Positions 1 to 5,943 of a stretch of DNA of 5,943 nucleotides are shown in pieces. The notes beneath the pieces were generated by a model, which worked only from the letters and a program-made list of their open reading frames with translations, was not told the DNA's origin and did no database searches. The translations under genes and the position numbers were made by a program. Source of the stretch: an uncultured Eubacteriales bacterium (GTDB taxonomy: Bacteria; Bacillota; Clostridia; Lachnospirales; Anaerotignaceae); assembly GCA_959604475.1 (NCBI GenBank), contig CAUHBX010000072.1:1-5943 (forward strand), in the 5' to 3' direction. Positions within the stretch are counted from its first letter, which is position 1, and every line of letters starts with the position of its first letter.

Positions 1-206
1 GGACTCAAACCGGAGGAGACGGTATAGGAAGCGACCCGATTCCAGTAGTAATGCCTAACAGCGGACTTATTGTAAGATACAGCCCAATATACGGAATTAC
101 TTCCGATGGAACAGGAAGCCAGGAGTTTGGTACAACTCCGGATATAATATCTCCCGAAGGTGAGGACGCTTTAACTACATGCCTTAAAGAGATAAATAAG
201 AAATAA
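1..206 (+). CDS. C-terminal fragment of a tail-specific (S41) protease
   Basis: Only the last 67 codons are present; the frame begins at base 3 and ends at a TAA at 204-206. The peptide contains TGGDGIGSDPIPV, then MPNSGLIVRYSP, then a GSQEFGTTPDI stretch and a helical tail ending in KEINKK. A 'TGG.. / lPNSG.. / DG.. / G..PDI' order is what I know from the C-terminal part of S41 (C-terminal processing, tail-specific) serine peptidases, where the segment follows the catalytic Ser/Lys region and ends the peptidase fold. The catalytic residues, any signal peptide and any PDZ domain would lie upstream of the window, so localisation cannot be judged. A strong terminator follows 14 bases after the stop, so this gene ends its transcription unit. 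The family call rests on motif memory from a short fragment, so the exact subfamily is open. Confidence 0.72.
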   Translation, partial: TQTGGDGIGSDPIPVVMPNSGLIVRYSPIYGITSDGTGSQEFGTTPDIISPEGEDALTTCLKEINKK

Positions 207-220
207 AGACTTTACTCTAA

Positions 221-249
221 GCCGTACACAAAAATGTGTGCGGCTTTTT
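221..249 (+). terminator. Rho-independent terminator after the S41 protease gene
   Basis: GCCGTACACA (221-230) pairs with TGTGTGCGGC (235-244) around an AAAA loop. This gives a 10-bp stem with one G-U pair, followed directly by five T (245-249). It lies 14 bases after the protease stop and separates that gene from the NERD gene's promoter. Confidence 0.93.
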
Positions 250-258
250 AAGATTTAG

Positions 259-287
259 TGGTCATATCTGCCAAAACATGCTATTAT
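259..287 (+). promoter_or_regulatory. Predicted sigma-A promoter of the NERD gene, extended -10
   Basis: TGGTCA (259-264, four of six matches to TTGACA) is followed by a 17-base spacer and TATTAT (282-287, five of six matches to TATAAT). A TG sits one base upstream of the -10 (279-280), giving the extended -10 form TGCTATTAT. The start of transcription would fall near base 294, leaving a leader of about 53 bases. It is the only convincing promoter I see between the upstream terminator and the ATG. Confidence 0.6.
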
Positions 288-346
288 CATAATAAATACA
301 ATATTTTAACACAAATGAGCATTTAATTACAAAAGAAGGGAAATGC

Positions 347-1345
347 ATGGGATTATTTGATAAAATTAAAGAACCAGTATTTTTAAAGGATACAACTGAC
401 GCTGAAGAACAAATAAACTTAATGGAGGAGTTTGCAAAAACAGCTCCTGATGATGTTAAGAAAAAAATAGATTATGATATAAGGCTGATTAAAGCCGGTA
501 TAAAAGGCGAGGAAAACATATTATTCGAGCTTAAAAACAGCGGAATGCCTATGATTATAATAAGAGACTTATTTTTAGTCTCCGGAGAGCTGTCGGCCCA
601 GATTGATTTTTTGATTGTAACTCGAAAGCTTAGTTATATTATTGAGTGTAAAAATCTTTTTGGCAATATCGAAATTAACAGCAAAGGCGATTTTATACGC
701 ACAGTTAACTATGGAGGAAATTTTAAAAAAGAGGGTATTTATTCTCCTGTTACACAGAACATGAGGCATCTGGAAGTAATAAGGCAGATAAGGCGCAATA
801 CTAAAACAAATTTAATTTTAAAGGCTATATTTGATAAATATTTTGAGGAAAATTATAAGTCCGTTGTAGTATTATCAAATCCAAAAACGATAGTTAATAT
901 GAAATATGCCAAAAAAGAAATAAAGGATAAAGTTATAAGATATGACCAGTTAGTTGAGTATATTAAAAACACCAATAAAAAATCCAAACAGGAATACATG
1001 AGTGAGCGCCAAATGGAGGAATTAGCCGATTTCTTTTTAAAAATCAATCAAAAAAAGCAGGTGGATTATACTGAAAGATATAAAAGGATTTTAGAAACAA
1101 GACTAAATTTAGAACCTGAAACAAGCGAAAATGAAATTCAGCACGACGAAAAAGAATGCGGCTCCATTTTACAGGAAACTATGCCGGAGGAAAAAATAAT
1201 TTGTCCTAAGTGCGGGGCTTTAATGGTAAGGCGTAAAGCACAAAAAGAACCGAACGCCGGAAATGAATTTTATGGATGTTCCCGATATCCAAAATGCAGA
1301 TGTATCGTTAATATAAAGCCGGAAAATAAAAAGGATATATTTTAA
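347..1345 (+). CDS. NERD-domain predicted nuclease with C-terminal topoisomerase-type zinc finger
   Basis: This 332-residue cytosolic protein (no signal peptide or membrane helix) starts at an ATG with AGAAGGG six bases upstream. Residues 1-45 are charged and helical. A NERD (nuclease-related) domain spans roughly residues 50-170. It shows the GIKGEEN helix (E55/E56), AQIDFLIV (D87), YIIECKN (E100-x-K102) and PVTQN (Q137). These fit the E...D...ExK...Q pattern of the restriction-endonuclease-like PD-(D/E)XK fold, so the nuclease residues look intact. A charged linker (about 205-280) leads to a C4 zinc finger: C286-x2-C289, then C311 and C317, of the type repeated at the C-terminus of bacterial topoisomerase I, which binds single-stranded DNA. 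The likely role is DNA binding and cleavage, but NERD substrates are poorly defined and the biological role is inference. The gene is a single-gene unit between two terminators and looks more AT- and Lys/Ile-rich than addA, which may hint at transfer. Confidence 0.88.
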   Translation: MGLFDKIKEPVFLKDTTDAEEQINLMEEFAKTAPDDVKKKIDYDIRLIKAGIKGEENILFELKNSGMPMIIIRDLFLVSGELSAQIDFLIVTRKLSYIIECKNLFGNIEINSKGDFIRTVNYGGNFKKEGIYSPVTQNMRHLEVIRQIRRNTKTNLILKAIFDKYFEENYKSVVVLSNPKTIVNMKYAKKEIKDKVIRYDQLVEYIKNTNKKSKQEYMSERQMEELADFFLKINQKKQVDYTERYKRILETRLNLEPETSENEIQHDEKECGSILQETMPEEKIICPKCGALMVRRKAQKEPNAGNEFYGCSRYPKCRCIVNIKPENKKDIF

Positions 1346-1358
1346 ATATATCCTTTTT
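1328..1358. terminator. Bidirectional terminator shared by the NERD gene and xpt
   Basis: AAAAAGGATATAT (1328-1340) and ATATATCCTTTTT (1346-1358) form a perfect 13-bp stem around the loop TTTAA (1341-1345). A-runs on one side and T-runs on the other let it work on both strands. It serves the + strand NERD gene and the - strand xpt, whose stop is seven bases away. The NERD gene's last codons make up the left arm and its TAA (1343-1345) is in the loop. Confidence 0.85.
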
Positions 1359-1364
1359 AAATAT

Positions 1365-1943
1365 TTAATCTCTAAATGTTATTTTTCCATCGTCAATGTT
1401 ATCAATTATTGCAAGGGACTCAACTCTGATATGGTTTTCCTCACGAAGAAGCCTTCCTCCATTCTGGAACCCTTTTTCAATAACAATACCGATACCCTGT
1501 ACAGTAGCACCGGCCTGTTCACATAGTCCAGTAAGGGCAAGAGCGGCTTTTCCGTTGGCAAGAAAATCGTCAATTATAAGAATTTTGTCTTCAGCAGATA
1601 TATATTTTTTTGAAACCATTATGGGGTAAACCTTCTGCTTTGTGAAGGAATAAACCTCCCCATGGTATTTATCGGGGTCAAGATTGCGGGATTCTGTTTT
1701 TTTAGCAAAAACAACGGGTACATTGTTGAAATACTGGGACGCTATCGCGGCTATCGCTATGCCCGACGCTTCTATTGTAACTATTTTTGTAACTTCAACG
1801 TCGCTGAAAATTCTGGCAAATTCCTTGCCGATTTCATTCATGAATGCTACATCTATCTGATGATTTAAAAAGCTGTCAACCTTTATTATTTCCGAGCCGA
1901 TTGCCGTTCCGTCCGTTAAAATCTTTTTCTTCAATGCTTCCAT
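1365..1943 (-). CDS. xpt: Xanthine phosphoribosyltransferase
   Basis: This cytosolic purine-salvage enzyme joins xanthine to PRPP to give XMP and pyrophosphate. The 192-residue product is near the 194 residues of Bacillus subtilis Xpt and resembles it end to end from memory. Shared parts are MEALKKKI at the N-terminus, KVDSFLNHQID (21-31), KIVTIEASGIA (53-63), PVVFAKK (76-82), VYSFTKQ (97-103), the PRPP-binding loop ILIIDDFLANGKA (121-133) with the acidic pair D125-D126, and GIGIVIEKGFQ (150-160). The ATG at 1943-1941 has AAGGGGG (1956-1950, - strand) six bases upstream, which fixes the start. The gene stands alone: no purine permease gene (pbuX) follows it, since the next gene converges on it. 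No purine riboswitch is visible in its short leader. Confidence 0.96.
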   Translation of the reverse strand: MEALKKKILTDGTAIGSEIIKVDSFLNHQIDVAFMNEIGKEFARIFSDVEVTKIVTIEASGIAIAAIASQYFNNVPVVFAKKTESRNLDPDKYHGEVYSFTKQKVYPIMVSKKYISAEDKILIIDDFLANGKAALALTGLCEQAGATVQGIGIVIEKGFQNGGRLLREENHIRVESLAIIDNIDDGKITFRD

Positions 1944-1965
1944 TTTTATCCCCCTTGATTTATAT

Positions 1966-1981
1966 ATAAAATTAATTTTAT
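1966..1981. repeat. 16-bp perfect palindrome in the xpt leader
   Basis: ATAAAATTAATTTTAT equals its own reverse complement over all 16 bases. It lies between the predicted xpt -10 box and the xpt ribosome binding site, at about +10 to +25 of the transcript, where a repressor could block transcription. It consists only of A and T in an AT-rich spacer, so chance is a real alternative. Confidence 0.35.
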
Positions 1982-1996
1982 TAGCTTATTTGTAAT

Positions 1997-2025
1997 ATAT
2001 TAGCGTATAAAAGAAGATATTGCAA
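1997..2025 (-). promoter_or_regulatory. Predicted promoter of xpt
   Basis: On the - strand, TTGCAA (2025-2020) and TAATAT (2002-1997) are 17 bases apart, each with four of six consensus matches. Transcription would begin near base 1990, giving a leader of about 47 bases before the ATG. That is too short for a purine riboswitch followed by an expression platform. A weaker promoter further upstream cannot be excluded. Confidence 0.5.
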
Positions 2026-2047
2026 CCAGTTAAGTGCATAATATTTG

Positions 2048-2076
2048 TTGATTTTTTTGTTTCTGGTAGATATAAT
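2048..2076 (+). promoter_or_regulatory. Predicted promoter of the 99-residue gene
   Basis: TTGATT (2048-2053) and a perfect TATAAT (2071-2076) are separated by 17 bases. Transcription would start near 2083, only a few bases before the AGGAGG ribosome binding site, so the leader is about 16 bases. Its -35 box is 22 bases from the -35 box of the divergent xpt promoter. Confidence 0.72.
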
Positions 2077-2085
2077 TGTCAAAAA

Positions 2086-2091
2086 AGGAGG
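2086..2091 (+). promoter_or_regulatory. Ribosome binding site that decides a GTG start
   Basis: A perfect AGGAGG lies seven bases ahead of the GTG at 2099. The reading frame is also open upstream to an ATG at 2045, but that ATG precedes the predicted promoter's -10 box and has no ribosome binding site. GTG is therefore the better start. Confidence 0.85.
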
Positions 2092-2098
2092 TACGCTT

Positions 2099-2398
2099 GT
2101 GGAGGCAAATAAAGTAAAGGTGCTGATAACTGGACAAAAGGCAGGGGAAATTGCCGCTAAGGAGTTTGCTGAAATATATGCTGAAATTTTTGATGTTGAA
2201 TATGACGGAGACTTTCCTGAATTTGACGCGGCATTTGATAGGGCATCGGTTGGCGGCATGACACACATGCTGTATTTTCAAGATGAAATAAATTTACTGC
2301 TAGTAAGCCTTGCTGATGAACTGGGCGGATACACGGCTAAAATTACAGTTGACGATTTGAAAAATGTACTGTCGCAAAATGCGCATGACAGCATTTGA
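2099..2398 (+). CDS. Unknown acidic 99-residue protein
   Basis: I do not recognise this family. Starting at the GTG, the product is 99 residues, cytosolic, without signal peptide, membrane helix or cysteine. It opens with a short strand (KVKVLIT, 5-11), then a helix rich in Ala and Glu (14-31), an acidic segment with DVEYDGDFPEFDAAFD (32-47), a GGMTHMLYF stretch (52-60), a hydrophobic helix (INLLLVSLADEL, 64-75) and a tail KITVDDLKNVLSQ (81-93). The acidic middle and compact size would fit a small binding partner or regulator, but that is only an impression. Its own strong promoter, the ideal ribosome binding site and codon usage like its neighbours make it a real gene. The next gene starts 47 bases after its stop on the same strand, with no terminator between. 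The N-terminal TGQKAGE is not a P-loop. Confidence 0.8.
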   Translation: MEANKVKVLITGQKAGEIAAKEFAEIYAEIFDVEYDGDFPEFDAAFDRASVGGMTHMLYFQDEINLLLVSLADELGGYTAKITVDDLKNVLSQNAHDSI

Positions 2399-2422
2399 AA
2401 CATAAGGAATAAATGTTATAAA
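2395..2422 (+). promoter_or_regulatory. Possible promoter of the 195-residue gene
   Basis: TTGAAA (2395-2400) overlaps the stop of the preceding gene and is followed 16 bases later by TATAAA (2417-2422); each hexamer matches five of six consensus bases. Transcription would start near 2429, about 17 bases before the ATG at 2446. This would add to read-through from the upstream promoter. Confidence 0.5.
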
Positions 2423-2432
2423 ATTCAAACAT

Positions 2433-2437
2433 GGAGG
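2433..2437 (+). promoter_or_regulatory. Ribosome binding site that decides the ATG at 2446
   Basis: GGAGG lies eight bases ahead of the ATG at 2446. In-frame ATGs at 2431 and 2440 are, respectively, upstream of the site and too close to it (two bases), so 2446 is the likely start. Confidence 0.8.
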
Positions 2438-2445
2438 TTATGTCT

Positions 2446-3033
2446 ATGTTTGATTTTTTATATAAAAGCCCAAAGGGCAAACACGATATTATTAAAAATA
2501 CTGTGGAGGACGAAAGCGAGGTCTATCTTGAGCGTATTTATACGCTTAAAAACAGCTTTTATCTTTCGTTCTTTGAGGAATGTATAAATTCCACTGTGGC
2601 TGACGCCTATGAATATTTTGCTGAGATGAGAATTAACGGAAATATTTTTGGCGAGAACATTTACACAATGACCAAGGAGAAGGGCAGAAGATTTATTAAG
2701 CTTATGGCCATTCATCATTCAATTAAAATACTTAGATGCAGAGAATGTGCACTGAACCTTTCAGACATGAGGGAAATGCTGTTTTATGCGTTTGACCTCT
2801 GCCAGCCTGAGCAGAAGATGTTCGACCTGCTATATGCCTGCGCAATTATGTATTCAGGAAACTTTGCAGAACTCTATGCGTCTGCAGTAATGAAGTATCT
2901 TTTTGATAAAGAGGAGTATGGAAGGCATACAATAGCTTTTATTGAAAATTTCTGCTATAATTCCTATGAAACTATGTTTAATTCGTTTACGAAATATTTA
3001 TCACTGGAGCAGAGGCTTCAGGGGGTTTGTTAG
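2446..3033 (+). CDS. Unknown 195-residue helical, cysteine-containing protein upstream of addA
   Basis: I do not recognise this family. From the ATG at 2446 the product is 195 residues, predicted to be almost wholly helical and cytosolic, without signal peptide or clear membrane segment. It has seven cysteines (46, 98, 101, 119, 132, 170 and the last residue, 195). C98-x2-C101 (LRCRECAL) could be half of a metal site, but no second CxxC is present. Aromatic residues are frequent, for example in the C-terminal stretch ENFCYNSYETMFNSFTKY (167-184). The gene ends 16 bases before addA, with no terminator between, so the two are very likely co-transcribed. In many Bacillota addB sits directly upstream of addA, but this protein is far too short for AddB and shows no helicase or nuclease motif. 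A link to AddA is inference from position only. Confidence 0.82.
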   Translation: MFDFLYKSPKGKHDIIKNTVEDESEVYLERIYTLKNSFYLSFFEECINSTVADAYEYFAEMRINGNIFGENIYTMTKEKGRRFIKLMAIHHSIKILRCRECALNLSDMREMLFYAFDLCQPEQKMFDLLYACAIMYSGNFAELYASAVMKYLFDKEEYGRHTIAFIENFCYNSYETMFNSFTKYLSLEQRLQGVC

Positions 3034-3049
3034 GAATTGAGGAGATAAA

Positions 3050-5943
3050 ATGGGATGGACTGCTGAACAGATTAGCGCCATAAACGAGAAAAATGGAAAT
3101 ATACTTGTGTCCGCAGCGGCAGGTTCCGGCAAAACGGCAGTGCTGGTTGAGAGGATAATAAGGCTTATTACCGATGAGGACAACCCTGTCGATATAGACA
3201 GGCTGCTTGTCGTTACGTTTACAAAGGCCGCCGCTGCTGAGATGAAAGAGCGAATCGGTGCGGCAGTTAATCTTGCTTTAAGGGAAAATCCTGATTCTGC
3301 GAATTTAAGGAGGCAGTCGGTTCTCCTAAATCACGCCGATATAACAACAATACATTCTTTTTGTCTGAGAGTGGCGAGGGAGAATTATAACTGGCTTGGT
3401 ATTGACCCGGCATTCAGGGTCGCAGATGATACAGAAATTCTTCTACTGCAGGATGAAATAATGGACAGGCTGTTTGAGGATAATTATGCTTCTGATGACC
3501 CGGATGGTTTTTTGTATATGGTTGAAAACTACAGCGACGGGACATCAGATAAGAAACTCAGGGAGCTTGTGCTGAAGATATTTAATTTTATAATAAGCCA
3601 TCCCGACCCTCAGTGTTGGATAGAGAAGCAAAAGGCCGCCTATGTAAAGGACAGCGGCCTTTGGTTTGATATTCTTAAGGAACAGATATCAGCCTATGTC
3701 AAGGGTGCGATGGAGCTTACTAAAAGTGCGCTTGGAATTGCAGAAAGCACGGGGCCTGAAACTTATATTCCAATGCTTGTCAGTGATTTGGAAAAAATGG
3801 AATATATCCTTGAAGGTGCTGAACTTGATTTTAATGACTTCTATTTACGCCTATTAAATATGTCCTTTGACAGGCTATCAACTAAAAAATGCGAGTCAGC
3901 TACAAAAGAAAAGGTAAAATTTTTAAGGGACAGAGCTAAGAAAATTTTTGTTAATATAAACTCTAAGTTTCTGCTAAGGGAGCCGGACAGTATGCTGGAG
4001 GACATCAAAAATGCCGGATACGGCATATGCCTTCTGCTCGACCTTGTCGGCGAATTCTCTCTTAGGTTCGACAAAGAGAAAAAACAGAGGCGCATAGCAG
4101 ATTACAGCGATTTGGAGCATTACTGCCTTAAGGTACTCATGGATAAAGATGGTACAGTTGATAATCCTGTCAAATCCAAGGCCGCGATGGAGCTTACTGA
4201 AAAATACGAGTATGTTATGACCGACGAGTATCAGGACAGCAATGCGGTTCAGGAGCTTATTTTATCGTTGGTATCAACTGAGAAAAACAGATTTATGGTG
4301 GGCGACGTGAAGCAGAGTATTTATAGCTTCAGAATGGCGAACCCTGATATTTTTACAGAAAAATACAATACATTTTCCCTTAAGAAGGGGGCCGCTAACG
4401 AAAGAATAGATATGTTTAAAAACTTCAGAAGCAGAAGCGAGGTTTTGGAGGGGATAAATTTTATATTCATGCAGCTTATGCAAAAGGAGCTTGGCGGAAT
4501 TGAATATGATGAAAACGCTATGCTGTACACGGGTGCTGAATTCCCGGTTTATACCGGCAGCGCATCGGCCGGAGGGGCAGTTGAGATTGATATAATAAAT
4601 ACCGATTATATAGATGAGGAATCCGAAGAGGATTTATCAAATATGGAAAAGGAAATGAGCTTTGTAGCCGACAGGATTAACAGTCTTATGTATGGAAAGG
4701 ACAGACTGGAGATATATGACCCCAAGCTCGGAGATTACAGGAAGCTGAAATTCAGCGATATTGTAATTATAATGAGAAAAAAGACCTATGGAGCATCATT
4801 TGTAGAGATACTAAGGGCAAGGGGAATACCTTCATCAGCGGAGTCAAGCACAGGATTTCTTGATACAACGGAGATTATGACTGCTCTTAGCTTTTTGAGG
4901 ATAATTGATAATCCTAGGCAGGATATTCCGCTTGCAGCTGTTCTGCGCTCCCCTGTATACGGCTTAAGTGCGGACGACCTGCTGACCATAAAGCTCGAAG
5001 TCGGCTGTGATGAATACTGGGACTGTATTAAAAACTATGATGAGTACGGAACAAGCGACAGTATCAAGAAAACTTTATCTGAGTTTTTATTACAGCTTGA
5101 ACATTGGCGCAATATATCTGTTGAAAAAACAATTAACGATTTAATCTGGGCAGTATATACTGACACCGGATATTACGATTTAGCTGGTGTTCTCCCTGAC
5201 GGCAAGGCAAGACAGGCAAATCTTATGAAGCTTGTTAAAAAGGCTTCTGATTACGACAGCCTGAGCTTTAAAGGACTTTTTGATTTTATTAGATACATTG
5301 AAAAAATAGACAAAAATGACGTTGAGATAGACAGTGAAAGTGGCTGCAGCCAAGCCGGAGTAAGGATAATGACCATACATAAAAGCAAAGGTCTGGAATT
5401 TCCTGTTGTGTTTATCTCAGGCTGCGGCGGAAAATTCAATAAAACTGACCTGAGCGCTAATGTTGTGCTTCATAAAAAACTCGGTATAGGAAGCGAGTAC
5501 GTGGATGCTAAAACAAGGGTCAAATACAATACTGTGCCGCGTGCAGTTATATCAGAAGCGCTTTGGCATGACTCGGTGGCTGAGGAAATAAGGGTTCTTT
5601 ACGTTGCCATGACGAGAGCTAAGGAAAAGCTTATAATAACGGGATATGCATCCGAAAACCCTGCAAGAGCTATAAAATGGCAGTTGTTTTCAAACCGTAA
5701 AGAGGTTACGCTTCCGGCTTTTGAAATATCCTCATGTGATAATTATCTGGATTGGATAATGGAGGCTGTTGCAAGACACAGAAACGGAAGACCGATTTGC
5801 GATTTAAGCGGAGAACAACAGCGAAATATAGACAATGGGCTATTTGACCATAAATCTATATTCGAGGTCAACTTTATAAATGCAGTTTCAAAGGCTGCTG
5901 CTGAAAGGGAAGACGAAACGTTTGAGGTAAAATCGGAAGAAGA
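3050..5943 (+). CDS. addA: AddA, helicase subunit of the AddAB helicase-nuclease (3' end missing)
   Basis: AddA is the 3'-to-5' UvrD/Rep-type (SF1A) helicase of AddAB, which unwinds and trims double-strand breaks for RecA loading. The frame stays open for 964 codons to the window edge with no stop or frameshift. Full AddA proteins are about 1,200 residues, so the C-terminal RecB-type nuclease domain is outside. The motifs are in order: Q-motif WTAEQ (3-7), Walker A AAAGSGKT (22-29), Ia VTFTKAAAAEM (55-65), TTIHSFC near 98-104, Walker B TDEYQDSN (391-398), III GDVKQSIYSFR (418-428), IV NFRSRSE (458-464), V MTIHKSKGLEFP (774-785) and VI VLYVAMTRAK (849-858). All look catalytically intact. The AGGAG at 3040-3044, five bases before the ATG, and the N-terminal MGWTAEQ match the family start. 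addB is not upstream; it may be downstream or elsewhere. Confidence 0.96.
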   Translation, partial: MGWTAEQISAINEKNGNILVSAAAGSGKTAVLVERIIRLITDEDNPVDIDRLLVVTFTKAAAAEMKERIGAAVNLALRENPDSANLRRQSVLLNHADITTIHSFCLRVARENYNWLGIDPAFRVADDTEILLLQDEIMDRLFEDNYASDDPDGFLYMVENYSDGTSDKKLRELVLKIFNFIISHPDPQCWIEKQKAAYVKDSGLWFDILKEQISAYVKGAMELTKSALGIAESTGPETYIPMLVSDLEKMEYILEGAELDFNDFYLRLLNMSFDRLSTKKCESATKEKVKFLRDRAKKIFVNINSKFLLREPDSMLEDIKNAGYGICLLLDLVGEFSLRFDKEKKQRRIADYSDLEHYCLKVLMDKDGTVDNPVKSKAAMELTEKYEYVMTDEYQDSNAVQELILSLVSTEKNRFMVGDVKQSIYSFRMANPDIFTEKYNTFSLKKGAANERIDMFKNFRSRSEVLEGINFIFMQLMQKELGGIEYDENAMLYTGAEFPVYTGSASAGGAVEIDIINTDYIDEESEEDLSNMEKEMSFVADRINSLMYGKDRLEIYDPKLGDYRKLKFSDIVIIMRKKTYGASFVEILRARGIPSSAESSTGFLDTTEIMTALSFLRIIDNPRQDIPLAAVLRSPVYGLSADDLLTIKLEVGCDEYWDCIKNYDEYGTSDSIKKTLSEFLLQLEHWRNISVEKTINDLIWAVYTDTGYYDLAGVLPDGKARQANLMKLVKKASDYDSLSFKGLFDFIRYIEKIDKNDVEIDSESGCSQAGVRIMTIHKSKGLEFPVVFISGCGGKFNKTDLSANVVLHKKLGIGSEYVDAKTRVKYNTVPRAVISEALWHDSVAEEIRVLYVAMTRAKEKLIITGYASENPARAIKWQLFSNRKEVTLPAFEISSCDNYLDWIMEAVARHRNGRPICDLSGEQQRNIDNGLFDHKSIFEVNFINAVSKAAAEREDETFEVKSEE
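3631..3662 (+). repeat. GC-rich inverted repeat inside addA
   Basis: AAAGGCCGC (3631-3639) and GCGGCCTTT (3654-3662) form a perfect 9-bp stem with a 14-base loop in the addA coding sequence. There is no T-run of terminator quality after it, so a structural role in the mRNA is uncertain. Confidence 0.4.

Noticed and set aside
575..1047. Antisense open frames inside the NERD gene
   Set aside because: They have no ribosome binding site or recognisable product and are shadows of the well-supported + strand gene.
1396..1868. + strand open frames opposite xpt
   Set aside because: xpt is certain from family similarity; the opposite frames encode nothing recognisable.
2045..2098. Upstream ATG at 2045 as start of the 99-residue gene
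   Set aside because: It lies before the perfect TATAAT at 2071-2076 and lacks a ribosome binding site, whereas GTG at 2099 has AGGAGG at ideal spacing.
2431..2445. ATGs at 2431 and 2440 as start of the 195-residue gene
   Set aside because: The GGAGG at 2433-2437 is inside or too close to these; ATG at 2446 has eight-base spacing.
2399..2445. Terminator between the 99- and 195-residue genes
   Set aside because: Only a weak AACAT/ATGTT pairing is visible, with no GC-rich stem and no T-run.
3707..4198. 15-base direct repeat GCGATGGAGCTTACT at 3707-3721 and 4184-4198 in addA
   Set aside because: Both copies encode AMELT in the same frame with different flanks; there is no sign of a duplicated domain.
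21..5496. 14-base exact repeat GGTATAGGAAGCGA at 21-34 and 5483-5496
   Set aside because: Both copies are coding and read Gly-Ile-Gly-Ser in different proteins; there is no flanking similarity, so this is chance or codon preference.
3050..5943. Possible frameshift or pseudogene in addA
   Set aside because: Codon-by-codon reading shows one uninterrupted frame to the window edge, with all helicase motifs in order.
1..5943. CRISPR array, tRNA, rRNA, insertion sequence or attachment site
   Set aside because: No regularly spaced repeats, RNA gene signatures, transposase genes or terminal inverted repeats were found on either strand.

Overview
The window looks like chromosomal DNA from a low-to-mid GC Bacillota, most likely class Clostridia. 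Three things point there: strong AGGAGG/GGAGG-type ribosome binding sites ahead of nearly every gene, a Bacillus-type Xpt xanthine phosphoribosyltransferase, and an AddA-type (not RecB-type) recombination helicase. I see no mobile element, CRISPR array, tRNA or rRNA.

Layout from left to right. (1) The window opens inside the last 67 codons of a gene for a tail-specific (S41) protease, closed by a good rho-independent terminator. (2) A 332-residue protein follows on the + strand, with its own extended -10 promoter. It has a NERD (nuclease-related) domain joined to a C-terminal topoisomerase-type zinc finger. (3) Converging on it from the - strand is xpt, for purine salvage. The two genes share one bidirectional terminator hairpin, and the stop codon of the NERD gene lies in its loop. 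(4) A 155-bp divergent intergenic region holds back-to-back promoters, one for xpt (-) and one for a 99-residue unknown protein (+). (5) The 99-residue gene, a 195-residue cysteine-containing unknown gene and addA follow in the same direction. The 195-residue gene probably has an added promoter of its own. addA starts 16 bases after its stop. (6) addA is open to the right edge: 964 codons with all the helicase motifs, but the nuclease domain lies outside the window.

How the genes relate. xpt is housekeeping purine salvage, and addA is double-strand-break repair (the AddAB helicase-nuclease). The NERD/zinc-finger protein is a predicted DNA-acting nuclease, but it sits in its own transcription unit and nothing ties it functionally to addA. 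The two unknown proteins upstream of addA occupy the place where addB is usually found in Bacillota. They are the most interesting unexplained content. Overall the region is mostly ordinary core genome, and I do not see a clear new multi-gene system.
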